This document shows, piece after piece, positions 10,824 to 24,202 of a stretch of 64,000 nucleotides of DNA. This DNA comes from Symsagittifera roscoffensis (lineage: Eukaryota > Xenacoelomorpha > Acoela > Convolutidae), in assembly GCF_963678635.1 (NCBI RefSeq), contig NC_087062.1, forward strand, positions 74,181,345 through 74,245,344. Direction: 5' to 3'. How positions within the stretch are numbered: position 1 is the first letter of the stretch; every line of letters begins with the position of its first letter. Below the pieces are notes generated by a model. That model ran no database searches. It saw only the letters and a program-made list of their open reading frames with translations, and had not been told where the DNA came from. Both the position numbers and the translations under genes were made by a program.

Positions 10824-13800
10824 ATGCAGCGTAGAGACTCGCTAGAATTGACTACTAACATTCCCAGGCTGAGCAAGGGAAGCACGCGAAAGTTTAAAAC
10901 TAGGCGTAGCAAATCTTCGTCGTTTCCTTTTTTTTTGCTGACAACGAATCGTCTAAAGTTCAAGCTGATCTTTCAGTGAGCGAAATGAAACTAAGAAGCG
11001 AGAAGAACCTCGATGGCAATCAAGGGCAAAACGCCGAGGCCGACGGCGAGCGAAGCGCTTGCGGACCCCTTTGATGAAGGGGAACGAACGCTTATTCAAC
11101 ACGACTTCGAGCCGAGCGAGGACCTCGGACAGGCGGAAGTCGAGAGGACGGAGGAGGCCTCGGAGCATTCCGAGGTCGAGCCGCGAGAGGAATTGTTGTT
11201 CAGGGGAATGTCCAAATCGGAGACTAAGAGTCATAAGTGGAGAAAAGAACTTTCACATCCGGCAATACCCACTCATCTCTGGCCAAGCAGAGCAAGAACG
11301 CGATGATGTCGAATATAAGCCCAAGTGAAGAACAAACGGGCTCGAAGACCAAGAAAAGCAAGCTGGAAACCTTTTTACGAAGAGCGCATGGCGTCACTAC
11401 AAACTGAAGGTCTATCTTCCAGTTATGACCATTCGGAGATAACCCACCCGGATGTGAACTTCACGCCGTGCACAAGGAACGACATTAGCAGGAAGGCGTT
11501 GTCCGCCTCGCCGACCAGGCCCATGTCTGATGGGATAACGATGGGAGCTTTCTCAACGTTCGACAGGTTGATGATGTCGATGGGCAAGCAAAAGGGCGGC
11601 GCGTCATCAAGTACCAGGCTGCAGCCGCAGTTGACCTCATCTTCTCTGGGGCTAACCCCGACATTGGGGGCAGCTGGCGATATAAGTGACATGTTTGCTG
11701 GCATAATGACTGGTCTGGAAGAACTGAGACGGGACATGATAAAAAGAATAGATCAAGTTGACGAGAGAGCTCACCCGGGTTGAGAGAATCTGCGAGATGA
11801 ACTGACACACGTGAAGTCGCAGGCGAGAGTCGATCAGGCGCAGTTGATTCGCAACACCAATCAATGCCTGGCGGAGAGCTTGGCCCAGGCAAACAAGGAG
11901 TCAGAGGAAAGAGAGGTTAGGATGAGAAGAGAGATCGAGCGATTGTTGAACGATCATGACAATATCTATGCCTATACGATGACTAGCCTGGAAAAAAAGG
12001 TTAGATGCCAAATCTGACCTGATGATGCGGAAGCTTGACGAGAGCTTAAACGGAAGTAGTCGGGAGGAGCGTTCCAACCCAAGGGAGCGCTCACGCTAGG
12101 CGAATGATGGAGATGGAGCAGGCAACTATGCCGGGGTCCAGGAAAATTCGAGAGCGAATTACGAATCTAGGAATAGGGAGCGGCCCAGGGCAGCCCCATC
12201 GAGGCCAGGTTGGACGAACCCGGTCCCGCCGGAGACGGATGCCACCCCGGAGACAAGATTGCCCACTCTGCCACAAGTCAGATCGGTCCCAGATCTGACT
12301 ACGGTCTCACAGGTACGACGATGTATGCTTCGATGTTTGAGCCTCTGAACAGATCTCTCGAGACATTCATCACCAAGCTCTCGAAGTCAACCGAGAGAAG
12401 AGAGAGGTCAAGAAGGACACTGAAAAAGCCGAAATCGTACAAAGACGAGTCAGAGGGCTGCATTGATACTTGGATAGAGGTGATGAAGTTGCACTTTGAA
12501 GAGGAAAATCTCTCAAAGAAACAGGAATGCAGCGCACTGACAAGCAACCTGGAGGGTACCGCCCTGAATTGTGTAATGGCGAAAAGGGCAAATGAACGAG
12601 ACAGTGCTCGCAAGATATTTGACATCCTGCTGAATCGTTTCGGCTCTGGAGAACAAGGGCATCAGGACATGGTGAAGTTCGAGAAGAGGCGTCAAAGAGA
12701 TGATGAATCCATAGACAAGTTTTTGGACGACCTTAGTTTGGACGAATTACTTAGGAGGAGAAGCAACCCCGATGAGAGAATTTCCGAAAGGAACTTAGCG
12801 GTTGCCTCGAAGTTCATGGATGGAGTGAAGAGTGAAGAGATAAAAACAATGCTAGCCACACACTTCACCCTGTCGCTTGACCAAGTACCCACGCCCGATG
12901 GTTTGCGTATGAAGTCTCGTGAGTACTTGCGTGAGTCGCGTGAGTACATAAAACCGAGGGCGCAAAACCGTTACAGCAATTATGGCAACTACAGCGGAAC
13001 AAACACTGGCGCGAACTCCAGTTGGTACAAACCTCGCGAGGACATGGATAAGAGGAGGTCCTGTGCGAACTGTGGCTCGATGGACCACCATGTTTCCACA
13101 TGTTCTGCTTACAAACAGAACATGAAGGCGACAGGCCACTTTCTCGAAGACGCTGATGCGACCGACGAGGACCACGAAGAGTACGTTAGAAGGCTGATTA
13201 TGAAGTATGGACCGAGGTGCTTCTTCTGTAATTTGGAGGGACACTTCAAGGCGGACTGCACTCAATTTTGGGATGCAGTGGCGGACGCGAAACATCCCCG
13301 CCATGAAGAGGCGCTTTCGGGCGTCAAAGCTAGTCGAGCACGTTTGATGAACGAGGCTGAATCCCGAAGAAAAGAGACAACACCGAGCACTTTTACGACT
13401 AAGAAGGTGAAGACCATGCCTGACGAGGTGGTAGCCTCGAGCTTGGAGGCAGAGTCGGCCGGCCCGCTCAAGGTGGATTATGGTTTGGCAGCAAGGAAGC
13501 TGTGCAGAATGTCCAACAGGAGCTAGCCACGAAAGAAGTTGGGCAATGGGTAAGGTCGGAATTGGAGAGCACAGATCTTCGGGAAGAATTTGACACAGAT
13601 ATTAGGAAATTGTTTTCAGTGAAGTCGGAAATAGATGATGGGTTGTCTAGTTGTTCGAATTTTCCCGAGAGACGGACAGAAACAGAGTTAACAGCGGATA
13701 AACCGGTACTACCTGAGATAGAACAAATGAAGAGTAAAATATCAGACAAGGAACTAGATTCGCTCAGGGCGGTGCTAAGTCGGAACGCAGACGTTTTTTC

Positions 13801-14058
13801 GAATCATAAGGCCGACATAGGTTGCTGTAATTTTGTAGATCACGAAATTGAGATAGAAGAGGGCTCGGTACCTTATAGGGAAGATGGGGAAGGGGCGAGG
13901 AGAATGACCCCTCATAAGTCGGAAGCGTGCAGGAAGGAAATCGAGATGTTAATGGAGTACGACATGATCGAGCCGTCGAAATCCCCGTGGGCTTGTGGCG
14001 TGGTCATGGCTAAAAAGAAAGGGGGCAACTCAGGTTTTGTTGTGATTTCCGTTATCTG
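10824..14058 (+). pseudogene. Element A gag(-protease) remnant
   Basis: Starts at ATG 10824 with the same N-terminus as B ORF1 (MQRRDSL). Shows the capsid-like region (IDTWIEVMKLHFEEENLSKKQE, LLNRFGSGEQ) and both CCHC zinc knuckles (CANCGSMDHHVSTC and CFFCNLEGHFKADC, about 13060-13260). Frames change several times; a TGA at about 11781 replaces a Gln codon relative to B. The segment equivalent to B 32200-33480, including the whole aspartic protease, is missing: the frame jumps from ...STDLRE directly to the sequence preceding RT. Around 11786-11830 A keeps an open frame where B has an 8-bp deletion, so A documents the original ORF1 frame. Confidence 0.9.
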
Positions 14059-17000
14059 AACGCAGTGACTATAAAGGATGCATACCCGATTCCCCGCATC
14101 GATGAGAACCTATCCAAGCTGGGGGATGCGAAGTTCTTCACGACGTTACATTTGGGCTCGGCGTTCTGGCAAGTGCCACTCCGAAAGCAAGATCGTGAAA
14201 AAACGGGCTTCACGTGCGAGCTGGGATTGTTCCAGTGGAAGAGGATGCCGTTCGGATTGTGCAACGCGACGGCCAAATTCCAGCGACTGATGGCCCAGGC
14301 ACTCACGAGTGTGACAAAGATATACGGGAACCTCATCATGTGTTACGTGTTACGTCGATGATGTCGTGATCGCAACGCCAACCCTAGAGGATCACATAGA
14401 GAGGTTGGATGAGGTGTTTACTTTCATAAGGCAGGCGGGACTGAAATGTAAACCCTCGAAGTGTGAAATCCTCAGAGACTTCATAAAGTATCTAGGCCGC
14501 CTGGTGGATAAGCATGGAGTGAGACCAGACTGCGAAGCGGTCGAAGCGGTGCTGACCTGGAAGGCACCTAAAACAGATACACAGCTGATGAGTTTTTTGG
14601 TATTCGCTAATTATTATCGAGAGTTCATCAAGGGGTATGCTGACAAAAGATACCCCATGCAGCGGTTGATGAGAAACAAGGGCAAAAAGTTCACTTGGAC
14701 TGATGAGGCACAAGTTTCATTTGAGAACATCAAGCGTGAATTTTGCAAGGCACCGGTCTTCGGCATGCCAACGGAGAAGGGGATGTTCGTGCTGGACACG
14801 GATGCATCAGTGGTTGCGATATCGGGCATACTTCACCAGGAGCAGGAGTGGAACGGGAGAACGGTTCTTCGTCCGATAGCCTACGGGAGTAAAGTCCTGA
14901 GTGATACTGAGATGAAGTACGGCGCACCAAAAGCGGAGATGTTCGCGGTGATCACTTTCGTGGAAAAATACAGGGCCTACTTGGGGAGTGCTTCCTTCAA
15001 GTTACGTGTGGATAATCGTGCCCTTGCCTGGCTGAAAACCTATTCGATGAACCAAAGTTATATTGGTCGTTGGATCGTGCGCCTGGATGGATACCACATG
15101 ATCATAGAGCACCGTACCCGTGACAAGCACCAGAACGCAGATAGCCTCAGCAAAAAGACAGAATTCTACGAGCGCCTCGAGGAGAAGCAGGCTAACCAAT
15201 CGGAAATCAAAGACGGGTTTTCATTTCTGGACAAGGAAACCTACGACAAACTGCCACTTACTAGGTGGTTAGACAAGTCAGGGCATCCTATACCCGGACA
15301 TCCTGACCTTCCAGTGGAGACGGCCGCGGAGATAAAGGTTTTAGCCAGAGGCGAGCCCGTTCCGTTGGATCTGCTAGTACGATCCAATTGGGTACAGCAA
15401 TAACTTACCAGGCTGGGTATAAACAGCATGGCTCTATTGAACAGGACGGTGAACGTGGCGCCGGACGTCATGGGAAAGCTCCGTGACTTGTTGGACAGGG
15501 AAGTGGATAGGCACGATCGTGAGTGAATGGAGACCATGCAGCGGTTGACTGTCACTGAGAGAACAGAGAAGAGGCCAGTGTCCATTCGCAGCCGAGGCGT
15601 TGAACGGGATTGCAGGTCGATAGTCAACCAGCTGGTGAGCTCGATGCCGAAGGAGGTCTTGTTGAGAACTTTGTTCACTGAATATGGGACACTGAATCAG
15701 ACCCAAGCCACTGAGGAAGTCAGGATCAAGTCGAAATCTAGCTTCGCGAGTAGAGTGCATTTCACGGATGCAAAAGAAGAATACGAGCCGAGCCCAGATT
15801 GTTCGTCCGGGGACGAGACAATGTCCGGGGAGTCTGATACCTTCGAGCCCGTCAAGGACGACTTGTCTGAGGAGTCAGACACCTTTGAGCCCGTGCAGGA
15901 CGACTTGTCCGGGGAGGGGTTGACGAGACCACCTAGGGGCAGAATTTTGTCCGGGGAGTCGGATTCAAAGCGACCAATGGACAGAGTTTTGTCCGGGGAG
16001 TCGAGAAACATCTCAGACAACTTGGAATATGATGTTGGGGAATCAGTCGGCTCAAGTGTTGACTCGAGGCCCCAGTCCTGGGACAACACATCTGAAACAA
16101 TTTCCAATTCCGATATGTCAGAGATCGCAATCCACTCCTTGTTGGTTGACTGGAAGCAGCGCGGGCTGGACCGAGAAACGCATCAGGATCCAGACAGGGA
16201 CAGATACACCTCAGATGAAGAGGGCACTGTGGTAGATAATGCCGCAGACGAGCTCGAGCTGATAGCAGTTTCGAAACGCCCAACCAGATTGCTGTTACTT
16301 GGTACAGTCGTCCGTACCAATCTGGAACCATCTGTGCAGGAAGCGACGCCTTTGAAAAAGATATGGTGTGTCAAGTTGATGGACGATGCTCATGCTCCGG
16401 AGATAATGAGTGGGCAAATGAACGTGGTAAAGACGTATTTGAAAGCCAGATACCGGCTGTCGGACCTACTAAGGGATCAAGGAAATGACAGAATGACGAG
16501 CAATCTGAAAAGATTGATCAAGAATGGAGCACCTGACAAAGGAGACTTGAAAGAAGACAGCTATAAGATCTGAAAAGAAAAGATTTGTTGTACCTGAACA
16601 AAGACGGAATCGTAGCCTGTAAACGTAAAGAGGAGGACAAGGTCCTTTACAAGTACAAATCGATAGTGTTACCACAATTATACCAGACCGAATTGCTCTT
16701 TCGTTCACATGACCAGATGGGCCATCATGGCGTGGACAAAGTGTACAACAGGATACAGAAACGATTTGAATGGCCTGGTTTGAAGAAGGCTTGTGAAAAG
16801 TGGATCTCTGCATGCTTGTCGTGTCAACAGGCGAAAGACCCCAGGAAACTAAGACTCCCTCTGCAGTCAATAGAATCATCGGGATTCAATGAAGTAGTTC
16901 AGATTGATCACCAGAAGATATGCATGACAGCCACGGGCTACAATCAGGTGCTGGTAATTATTGATCATTTTACGAAATTTGCAGAGGCAGCACCCTGCAT

Positions 17001-18944
17001 GACAGCATCAGCGGAAAAAACATGCGATCACTTGATAAATGTGTGGATAGCGAGGCACGGCAGTCCCATCACATTCCAATCGGACATTGGCAAAGCATTC
17101 AGGGGTGATCTCACGAAGGAGTTAATGAAAAGGTCGCAGGTAGCACAGGCCCACTCGACCACTTATCACCCGCAAACGAATGCCTTAGTCGAGAGGCAAA
17201 ATCGCACGCTGGTATCCTTGTTGAGAGTCTATTGCTCACGCTACATGGATGACTAGGATAGACACTTGCCGCAAGTGATGGGTGCTTACAACAGCACAGA
17301 GCCTTCCACCACGGGAATAAGTCCGCATATGATGCTAACGGGTCACAAAAAAGCGCTTCCGTTGACGTTTTTCTACCCCGAATATGAAGGGAAGAGAACA
17401 GCACCGCAAACGTACGTGCGCGATGTCATTAGAAGACATGCAAAAGCCTACTCAGTTCCAAAAAAAAGGAACCAATAAATTTTTTTAAAATGGCGTGGCC
17501 CATTTCAAATAACAGAAGTGCACCAAGGAGGTCGGTTTTATCGACTGAGCACAGGAAGAGCAGCTCATTACAAAAACATCAAACCGCACGCACAATGCCT
17601 CATCAGAGGACTGATGCATCCGAGCGGACATGCAAGAGGGAGACTATTTGATAGTGGATCCTGCTTGTGAGGTGAATGAAAGAGATACTCGTAACAAAAA
17701 TGACGGAAATGAGGTGGTGGATGATTGCGATCCACCACTGGACCTAGAGTTGACCGAGCGGGTGGAGGTGGACGACGAAACTCTACCTTTTGCCGAAGAG
17801 GACTGGGACTGCCCAGAACAGACTGAAATTGACAAAGGAATACAACCTGACTTTCCTCTCACCATGGAGACACGCCAGAGCAAGAAGGGAAGGGACAAGA
17901 AGAAGTACAACCCGTATGGCGAGGATTTCGTCATAGACAGGATAGTTTTAAGTGATATGATGGAGTCGCTGGTGGGACTGGATGAAGTAGCGGTGCCAAG
18001 AGAGATCAACTTGGTGAATGACATGGATCAGGATTGGATCGACGATCGCTCTGAAACAGAAATAGAGTTCGAACCAGAGGTGGAGTAGACTCATGAGCAA
18101 GAATTAACGAATTTGCGAGTGCTCGAATGGCTCCACGATCCGCCGGCGGATCCTAAAGAGGCAATCTTGACGATTCAGGATGTCGATAAAGACGGCATCA
18201 AATACTTCAGCCATGACAAAACCGAGTCCAACTGGGTCGCTCCAGATGGCCCTCTACGCGTTCCGCAATCCAACCTCGATCTGCTCGACTTTGAGCAATC
18301 GACGGGGACGTCGATGGATATTTTTGTCCCGGGAGTGGGGGTAGGACTCCCCGAAACCAAAAACCTGATCATTAAAAAACTAAAATTGGCAAGAGAAACC
18401 GGAGAACTGGAGACGGAGGGCGAGAACGCTAAAAAACCACCTTTCCGACGAATTTTTGAATCTTATTTTGACCTACCAAAACCATCATTCAAACAATATC
18501 AACATAACGGACCGCGATATCGTACTCACGGAACGTACATGCGCTATAGCGATAACCGCGGACGTAAGCTTCAAAACAGCACTAGCGGCTGACTTCAAAA
18601 GAGAGTATAAGAATATCGAGTTTTTATGGAAACAGAGGCCTGGTGTGGTAGGGATGATAGCGCTGCCCCCTGTTGCATCACAGATACCAGAGAAATATTT
18701 GTGTTTCCTGGTTACTAAGACCACTGATAGGCAACATGTAGATTCAGAGAGCTTGGTATTGGCCTTGACTCGACTTAGGGATTTTCTGGTTGAGAGAGGA
18801 GTGATCTCTCTCTCGTTACCAGTCTATGATCCCAATAGGGGAAAGCTACATCCGAGAGAGTTATACGCCCTTGTACACGTGATATTTTCAGAAACTGACA
18901 TAGAGGTTTACTCACATAAAAAGTACTATCTGAGCATATGCTAG
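14059..18944 (+). pseudogene. Element A pol remnant (RT, RNase H, integrase, macrodomain)
   Basis: Homologous to B ORF2 throughout. RT: the first catalytic Asp is changed to His (TTLHLGS instead of TTLDLGS, near 14150), and a 7-bp duplication (tgttacg) just before the YVDD codons (about 14341-14355) shifts the frame. RNase H (DTDAS near 14795) and the integrase core (QIDHQ, FQSDIGKAF with Asn replaced by Ile, LVERQNR) are readable. Stops lie at about 15401, 15526, 17254 and 18086; a gap of about 100 bp at 17440-17470 removes sequence between the catalytic core and GPY/F module. The C-terminal macrodomain (18500-18940) is well preserved and ends at the same place as in B. The element cannot encode an active polymerase. 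Confidence 0.92.
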
Positions 18945-19404
18945 GAGTTGCATTCGGCGATAAGTGGTTTTTATTAAGTTCACTTTATAGGGATTAGGAT
19001 TGAGTTAGGTTAGCTACTAGGGATTATGTTTTTATGCTATAATGCAGATATATGATGTTTATGTGTTATGTTATTGTTAGGGTATGTTTTATGTGATGTT
19101 TGTGTCCTGAAAGACTTGGAAAACTCCAGGTAGTGAAGGTGACAGCGCTCATTCGTGTTACCCCGATAAGGTTGAAGATGGACGATCCACCTTGGTGCTA
19201 AGTTTTAAATCAGCAACAAAGAAAAATTTCAATGGATCGTTTTAAAGAAAAAAAGATGCGATTGATGTTTTATCCTGAAAATATGACGGAATGAAATGAT
19301 GGTTTTCAGTCGTGACTTGCTTTTTAGATCTCGATTGATCGAATCTTGTTTATTGAACGCAACACACCGGAAAGAAATCGACAAAGAAAATCAACACGAT
19401 AGAA
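18945..19404 (+). other. Spacer between pol and ORF3 remnants of element A
   Basis: Non-coding; equivalent of B 38972-39414. Keeps the hairpin around atggacgatccacctt (about 19178-19193, with one G-U type change relative to B), while the second B hairpin is degenerate here (gacttggaaaactccagg). Confidence 0.6.
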
Positions 19405-21440
19405 ATGGGCGACACGAATGAATTAATGGAATTCCTCTCAGCGAGTCTAGGAGCGACTCTAGACGAGATCTATCAGCGGCTGATTGATAGTGACTTTACA
19501 CGAGAAGACCCGGGATTGGCGATGTTTCTGGTCGCGCTCCTCAACGTGTTAGGACGAGAGGGTCGAGGGAATCGCCCCACTGAAGTGGTGTTGATGCTGG
19601 CCTTCGGTGAGTCCGGGACCGCCGAGAGAGGTCGAAATCGATTGATGAGATGGCGCCGAGGAGAAACGTCCGGACACGACCTGCTCAGCCTGCGCAGCCG
19701 CTCATCGGAGCTAAAAGACTACGTGATTGGCCGGGCCCGTCACACTCAGTAGACTCTCCAACAGCTGCTCCTCCTCTGAAGAGAGTGAAGGTGAGCGAGA
19801 TCGAGATACAGACCTCGGAGACGATCGAGACCTTGGAGAAGAAAGAAAGGGATCAGAACGAGCTGTATGCCAAGCTGCAGGAGTACAGGGCAATATCTTG
19901 AGAAAGATACGAATGGAAGAAGAAGTTTGAAGACCTGCAAATAGCTTACAAGGAAGAGGAGATAAAACATCTGAAGGAACTATATATGGCGAGGGTGAGC
20001 CAAGTGTCACCGGAGGTTCTGGCAACGATGAACTCCTCGGAGGCATCCAGGGACACACGTCCCAGGACGAGGGCACAGGAGCTGTGCGCACCGAGAGAGC
20101 CCGAGGCTCCTCAGCAGACATCACAGTCTGCTCCCAACCTGAGAAATACGATACCGGACCCCTCGGAAACCTATCTCGCTCCTCAGTTCCAGGAGTCGTT
20201 CAATCAGGTAGCCAGAGCAGCTATGAACGAGATCAATAGAACCACTAGCCGGACGCTGGGTAGGTTCGTCCCTTCCGAACGCTTTGATCGTTCTTCGAGC
20301 AGCTCGGAAAGAACACCCCGAACTGAAGTACCAGCAGGGACCACGCATGGCGGGACGATTCAGAAATCTCGCGTGGTTGATATTAGAAAAAACCTAACGG
20401 TGCGCAACCAGTTCGTGCAAGTGTCCGCGGAGCATCCTCGTGCTTGTTTGAATGGCATGGGCTGGAACCCCGCCATAAGCAACCAGGCAATTCCTTCAGG
20501 GAGTCGTCATTTGGTTATAGGGGGCAGTTTAGTGAGGGGTGTAAACGAGACCTTTGTCAACGGGCAGACTACTGTCCTATCTTTTGATGGCTCAAGGCAT
20601 CAAAATGATAGAGTTCCAGGGAGAGGATCACCTAGACACGGGTGATAATGCTCGGGACTAATGACGTTTCGAGAGCCCCTGTAACCCCAGAGGGCAAGTG
20701 GGAACCCCTACTGGTCTGCCTTCTGAATGAGCTGAAGGAGAAGTACAGACCCAGACTCGTGGTTCTGTGCACGATAACACAGAACCCGGAGGTGGGCACG
20801 CCGGTTGCGGATTTTATGAATGGTAATGTGACCCGGTAGAACGAGATGACTCGCAGTCTGGTAAGGAGCAATTCCAGCGAGCTGCGACTCATGGATCTGG
20901 AAAACATGCTGCGCATGGTCGATCACCTCGCACTCACCAGGGATGTCATACAGTTCAACACCCAGCAAGGGAGGCACTGGCTAAACGGCGTGTTCCAGAC
21001 GCAGTTGAGGGAAATGGAGCAAGAATTGAGGACAACCAGCTCACTGGCTCGGACCAGTTCGACTGGAGGAGGTAGAGTGAGGGGTAACGTGCCAGAATCA
21101 GTCGCCAATCGCCTCGGGCCCCTGGCAATGGAAACGGGTGCAGCTGCTCCTGTCGCTCCAAGCTCAGATGTGAGAGAGGGGTTGGGGACTGCCCCTCCTC
21201 CCAGAGCTCAGCCGTTGGAGAGTCGACTTGGCAGATCGGTTGATCAGAACCGGACTAGCTCCCAGACCGTGTCTAGGAGGAATGACCCGCCCGCTACAGC
21301 AAACCTTGCTTCGACAACAGGACAATTGATGAGCGCCGTATCGGCGGCGGAGGGAGATGAACCAGGCAGCGTGCTGCTTTGGAACCGTCCAGATCCCAGC
21401 GGTTGGGGACAATGTAGGACGGATATTCGGCAAGGGGGAG
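19405..21440 (+). pseudogene. Element A ORF3 remnant (SGNH-hydrolase region)
   Basis: Starts at ATG 19405 with MGDTNELMEFLSASLG, identical to the start in B. It keeps the codon that has become TGA in B (CGA near 19553). The coiled coil (about 19790-19985) and the SGNH region follow, interrupted by frameshifts near 19740-19900 and 20640 and a TAG at about 20838. The nucleophile block reads IGGSLVRG (B: IGDSLVRD) and the His block DVIQFN (B: DGVHFN), so the catalytic His is lost; GTND is kept. After about 21440 the sequence jumps to a position corresponding to B 45415, deleting the second SGNH-like domain and the N-terminal half of ORF4. Confidence 0.88.
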
Positions 21441-23702
21441 TTGATGATGAGCAAAACTTCGTGAGGCCACTCCTGGAGCTATATCAGGACATGCCGCTGG
21501 CCATACCAAACAAGGAGTCGAATGATATGGAGAGCTACCGCAGGTTGGAAGAAGTGAGAAGGTATTCCAACAAAGAGCTGAAAATGAGCCGGGAATTAAT
21601 TGAAGCAGTCAGGGGACAGAAAGATAATGCAACATTGGGGAAGTTGAAGTCGTTCCAATATGTGTCTGGCATACCGGGGATGGCAAATAATCCCTTCGTG
21701 AATGAGGAAGCCAGGGAAGCGTACTTCGACTATGAGCAAGTTATAGTACTCAATTTCTGGGTAGAGCAAGTCAAGGAAACTGGCATTTTGATGGTGGAAC
21801 AAGCCAAGCTGGGAATTGTTTTGGAAGAACGAGTGGTCGAACCCTCGGTTCCTGAGCTGAAGGGGCAAGTGAGTTTTGATTGTAGTTCTTGGGACGGTCC
21901 CTTGAAAACCAACTTAGTAACCATGTGGGAACTCATGAAGCCTTCTTGATGTCCACATCCAAACGCCGGTTTAATCTGGGATATTACGGCGGATATTACG
22001 TTGGACTTGGATGATGACGCGAGTTCGCACGATCTGGCCATGATACACCATCTGCTGGCCATTAGAGTAACGAAGCAGAAGAACAACCCATCCACGGAAC
22101 CATCCGAAGGAAGTCCACCGAGTGACTGGCTGAGACAAGGAACCTGTCTAGCTCGCAATAGTGGAATGGACGGACATGTGCGCAACTCGGAACATTGCTT
22201 GATTGCGCTGAGCGAGCAGCATCGCCAATTGGCACAACTGTATGGGAGGTCGAGCATGTCAGATAAGAGTGGAATGGAGTTGATCGCGGACTGTCATGGA
22301 GTAACGGAAGAAAACTTGATCACTGCCTTGGGATTTTGCAGCATGACGAGCTCGATAGAATCACTGGAACGCCTAGAGCCTGCCCATGAGCTAGTGACGT
22401 CCCTCAGTGTGGAAGTATTCCCTGGAGCACTACAGACAGAGCAGAAGATCGGAGGCTGGCGAGAAACTCTGGAAAATGAAATGAATTTGAAGGATAGTGA
22501 GGCCTATCATAGACCTACTGGCTCGAGATATCTGGTGGGTTCGAGCTCTGCACCATATTGCAATAGTAGATACCATACGCACATGGTGGTGATGGATGCG
22601 AGGACACAGCAGGTGTTGGTCGACCAACTCTTCTCTGTGCCAAAGTGCGTGAGGTTGGCCAGAATGTCGGAAAGGTCGTATGATTTATTGGCGAAGATCT
22701 GAAGGCGAATTGCAAGACGTGGTGGGCGAGGAGTTCATGAGATTGGATGAAGGTGATGTGAGTGAATTCCAGAAGCAGAAAGCGAGTGGAGCGTTACCCA
22801 CTGAATTCTCCACCATAAGAGAAAAGGACGAGGTGCATAGAATAATGATGGAAGTGGAACTGTTGCTGGGAGCCTCAGGGTGTCGGACCCGAAGGAACAT
22901 ACTAATGACCCATGAGGAGTATCCTTGCCACTGCCTGGCGCAGACGTTGTGGTACCCCAAACGCGGGAATCTGGTATTAAAGTGGGACGTGGGGGAGTTG
23001 TACTCCACGGGGTTGCCCGATCAAAATCAACAAGTGTCAATCGTGGTGGTTAGTGCCATGCTGGCGGTGAGACGGTTAGAAGCCAACGCGGGCACAAGTG
23101 AGCAAGAGACGGCCGTGCCGACACCTGAGCAGCTAAGCAACGTAAAGATGAACAGCAACCTAGATCTTTTCAGAACCACCTGAAAGATTCTGAGAATACC
23201 CAAAGCCATTGAAAGAATATGATCAAGGCAAAGATTGATGCCTTCGTTCCGTGCAGTGATGACATCATGGATGTATGAACGCGCGAAGCGTCATATGTCT
23301 AGGAACACGGAAGCCTATCAATCTTTCCAGCTAGATATAGGCCCGGGAGCCTATAGGAGAGCATTCCTAACGCACAGAAACGCGGTCACCACGGCGGTGA
23401 AGCGAGTAGCTGGAGCGCCTTGTGCAACTGAAGATGAAAAATATGATGTCTTAAGAGCTGACCTAGAAAGAAATGTGAGCCTGTGTCTTCACAACAGCTT
23501 TTGCAGGAACCGGGAGCAAAAGGTGAATGTGGACCTGCTACCTTTTGCAAACCGAGGCTGTTGGAACAGGAGAGTTGGGGCACGGCAATTGTTGAAATTG
23601 TTGCAATTGTTGAAATTGTTAAAATTGTTGATTTTGGTTATGACTATTTATATATATATGAAGAACATAGGTGAGTATTTTTACCTATTTAAACACGACT
23701 GA
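21441..23702 (+). pseudogene. Element A ORF4 remnant (C-terminal half)
   Basis: Encodes the C-terminal half of the protein of unknown function found at B 45415-47658: RPLLELYQDMPL, LGKLKSFQYVSGIPGMA, the Cys/His-containing segment around 22140-22310 and WYPKRGNLVL. Stops occur at about 21947 and 23180. Around 22305-22345 the frame is open, whereas B has one extra base here. The end differs: after ...RVGAR (about 23580) A runs straight into a (ttgaaattg)n tract that in B lies 220 bp downstream of the stop, so the last codons are deleted. Confidence 0.85.
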
Positions 23703-24202
23703 AGTTTTTAACCTGTTTAAGACACAATTTCACTGTGTGGCGACATGATAAGTTTGGGTAAACTCGCTCGGAAAAGGTGACTAACTCAATAACTTTCCTA
23801 GCCACAGAGTTTCTTAGTTTTAATATCGAATAGGACCGCATAAATAACTGAGTATACTTTGTGAGTGTCGTTAAGTTAATTTTAACGGGTGCGTGGCCGT
23901 GCCACGTCCCAACTTTTTAATCACAAAGAGCGAAAAGAAGTTTTATGGCAAGATGACGTAAGTAGTCAGAAAGGAAATTTTATCTAGGACACTCCTCATA
24001 GTGCAAATTTTGTGAAAATGTTGAAAAGCAGTGAGATGTAGTATTATGCCATTTGTGACACGTAGTGAGTTGAGGTGGAGTAGATAAATTTCATTTTCTA
24101 ATGCGATTTGTAAGGTTGATTATAGAGAACTGGAACACTACTTGACGATAAACCGGTGTTATGCGATCAATAGGGACATTGATGGGGACTGTCAGGGGAG
24201 TA
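23703..24202 (+). other. 3' untranslated region and polypurine tract of element A
   Basis: Non-coding, about 90% alike by eye to B 47870-48404. Ends in tgtcaggggagta at 24190-24202 directly before the LTR, the expected position of the plus-strand primer. Confidence 0.75.
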
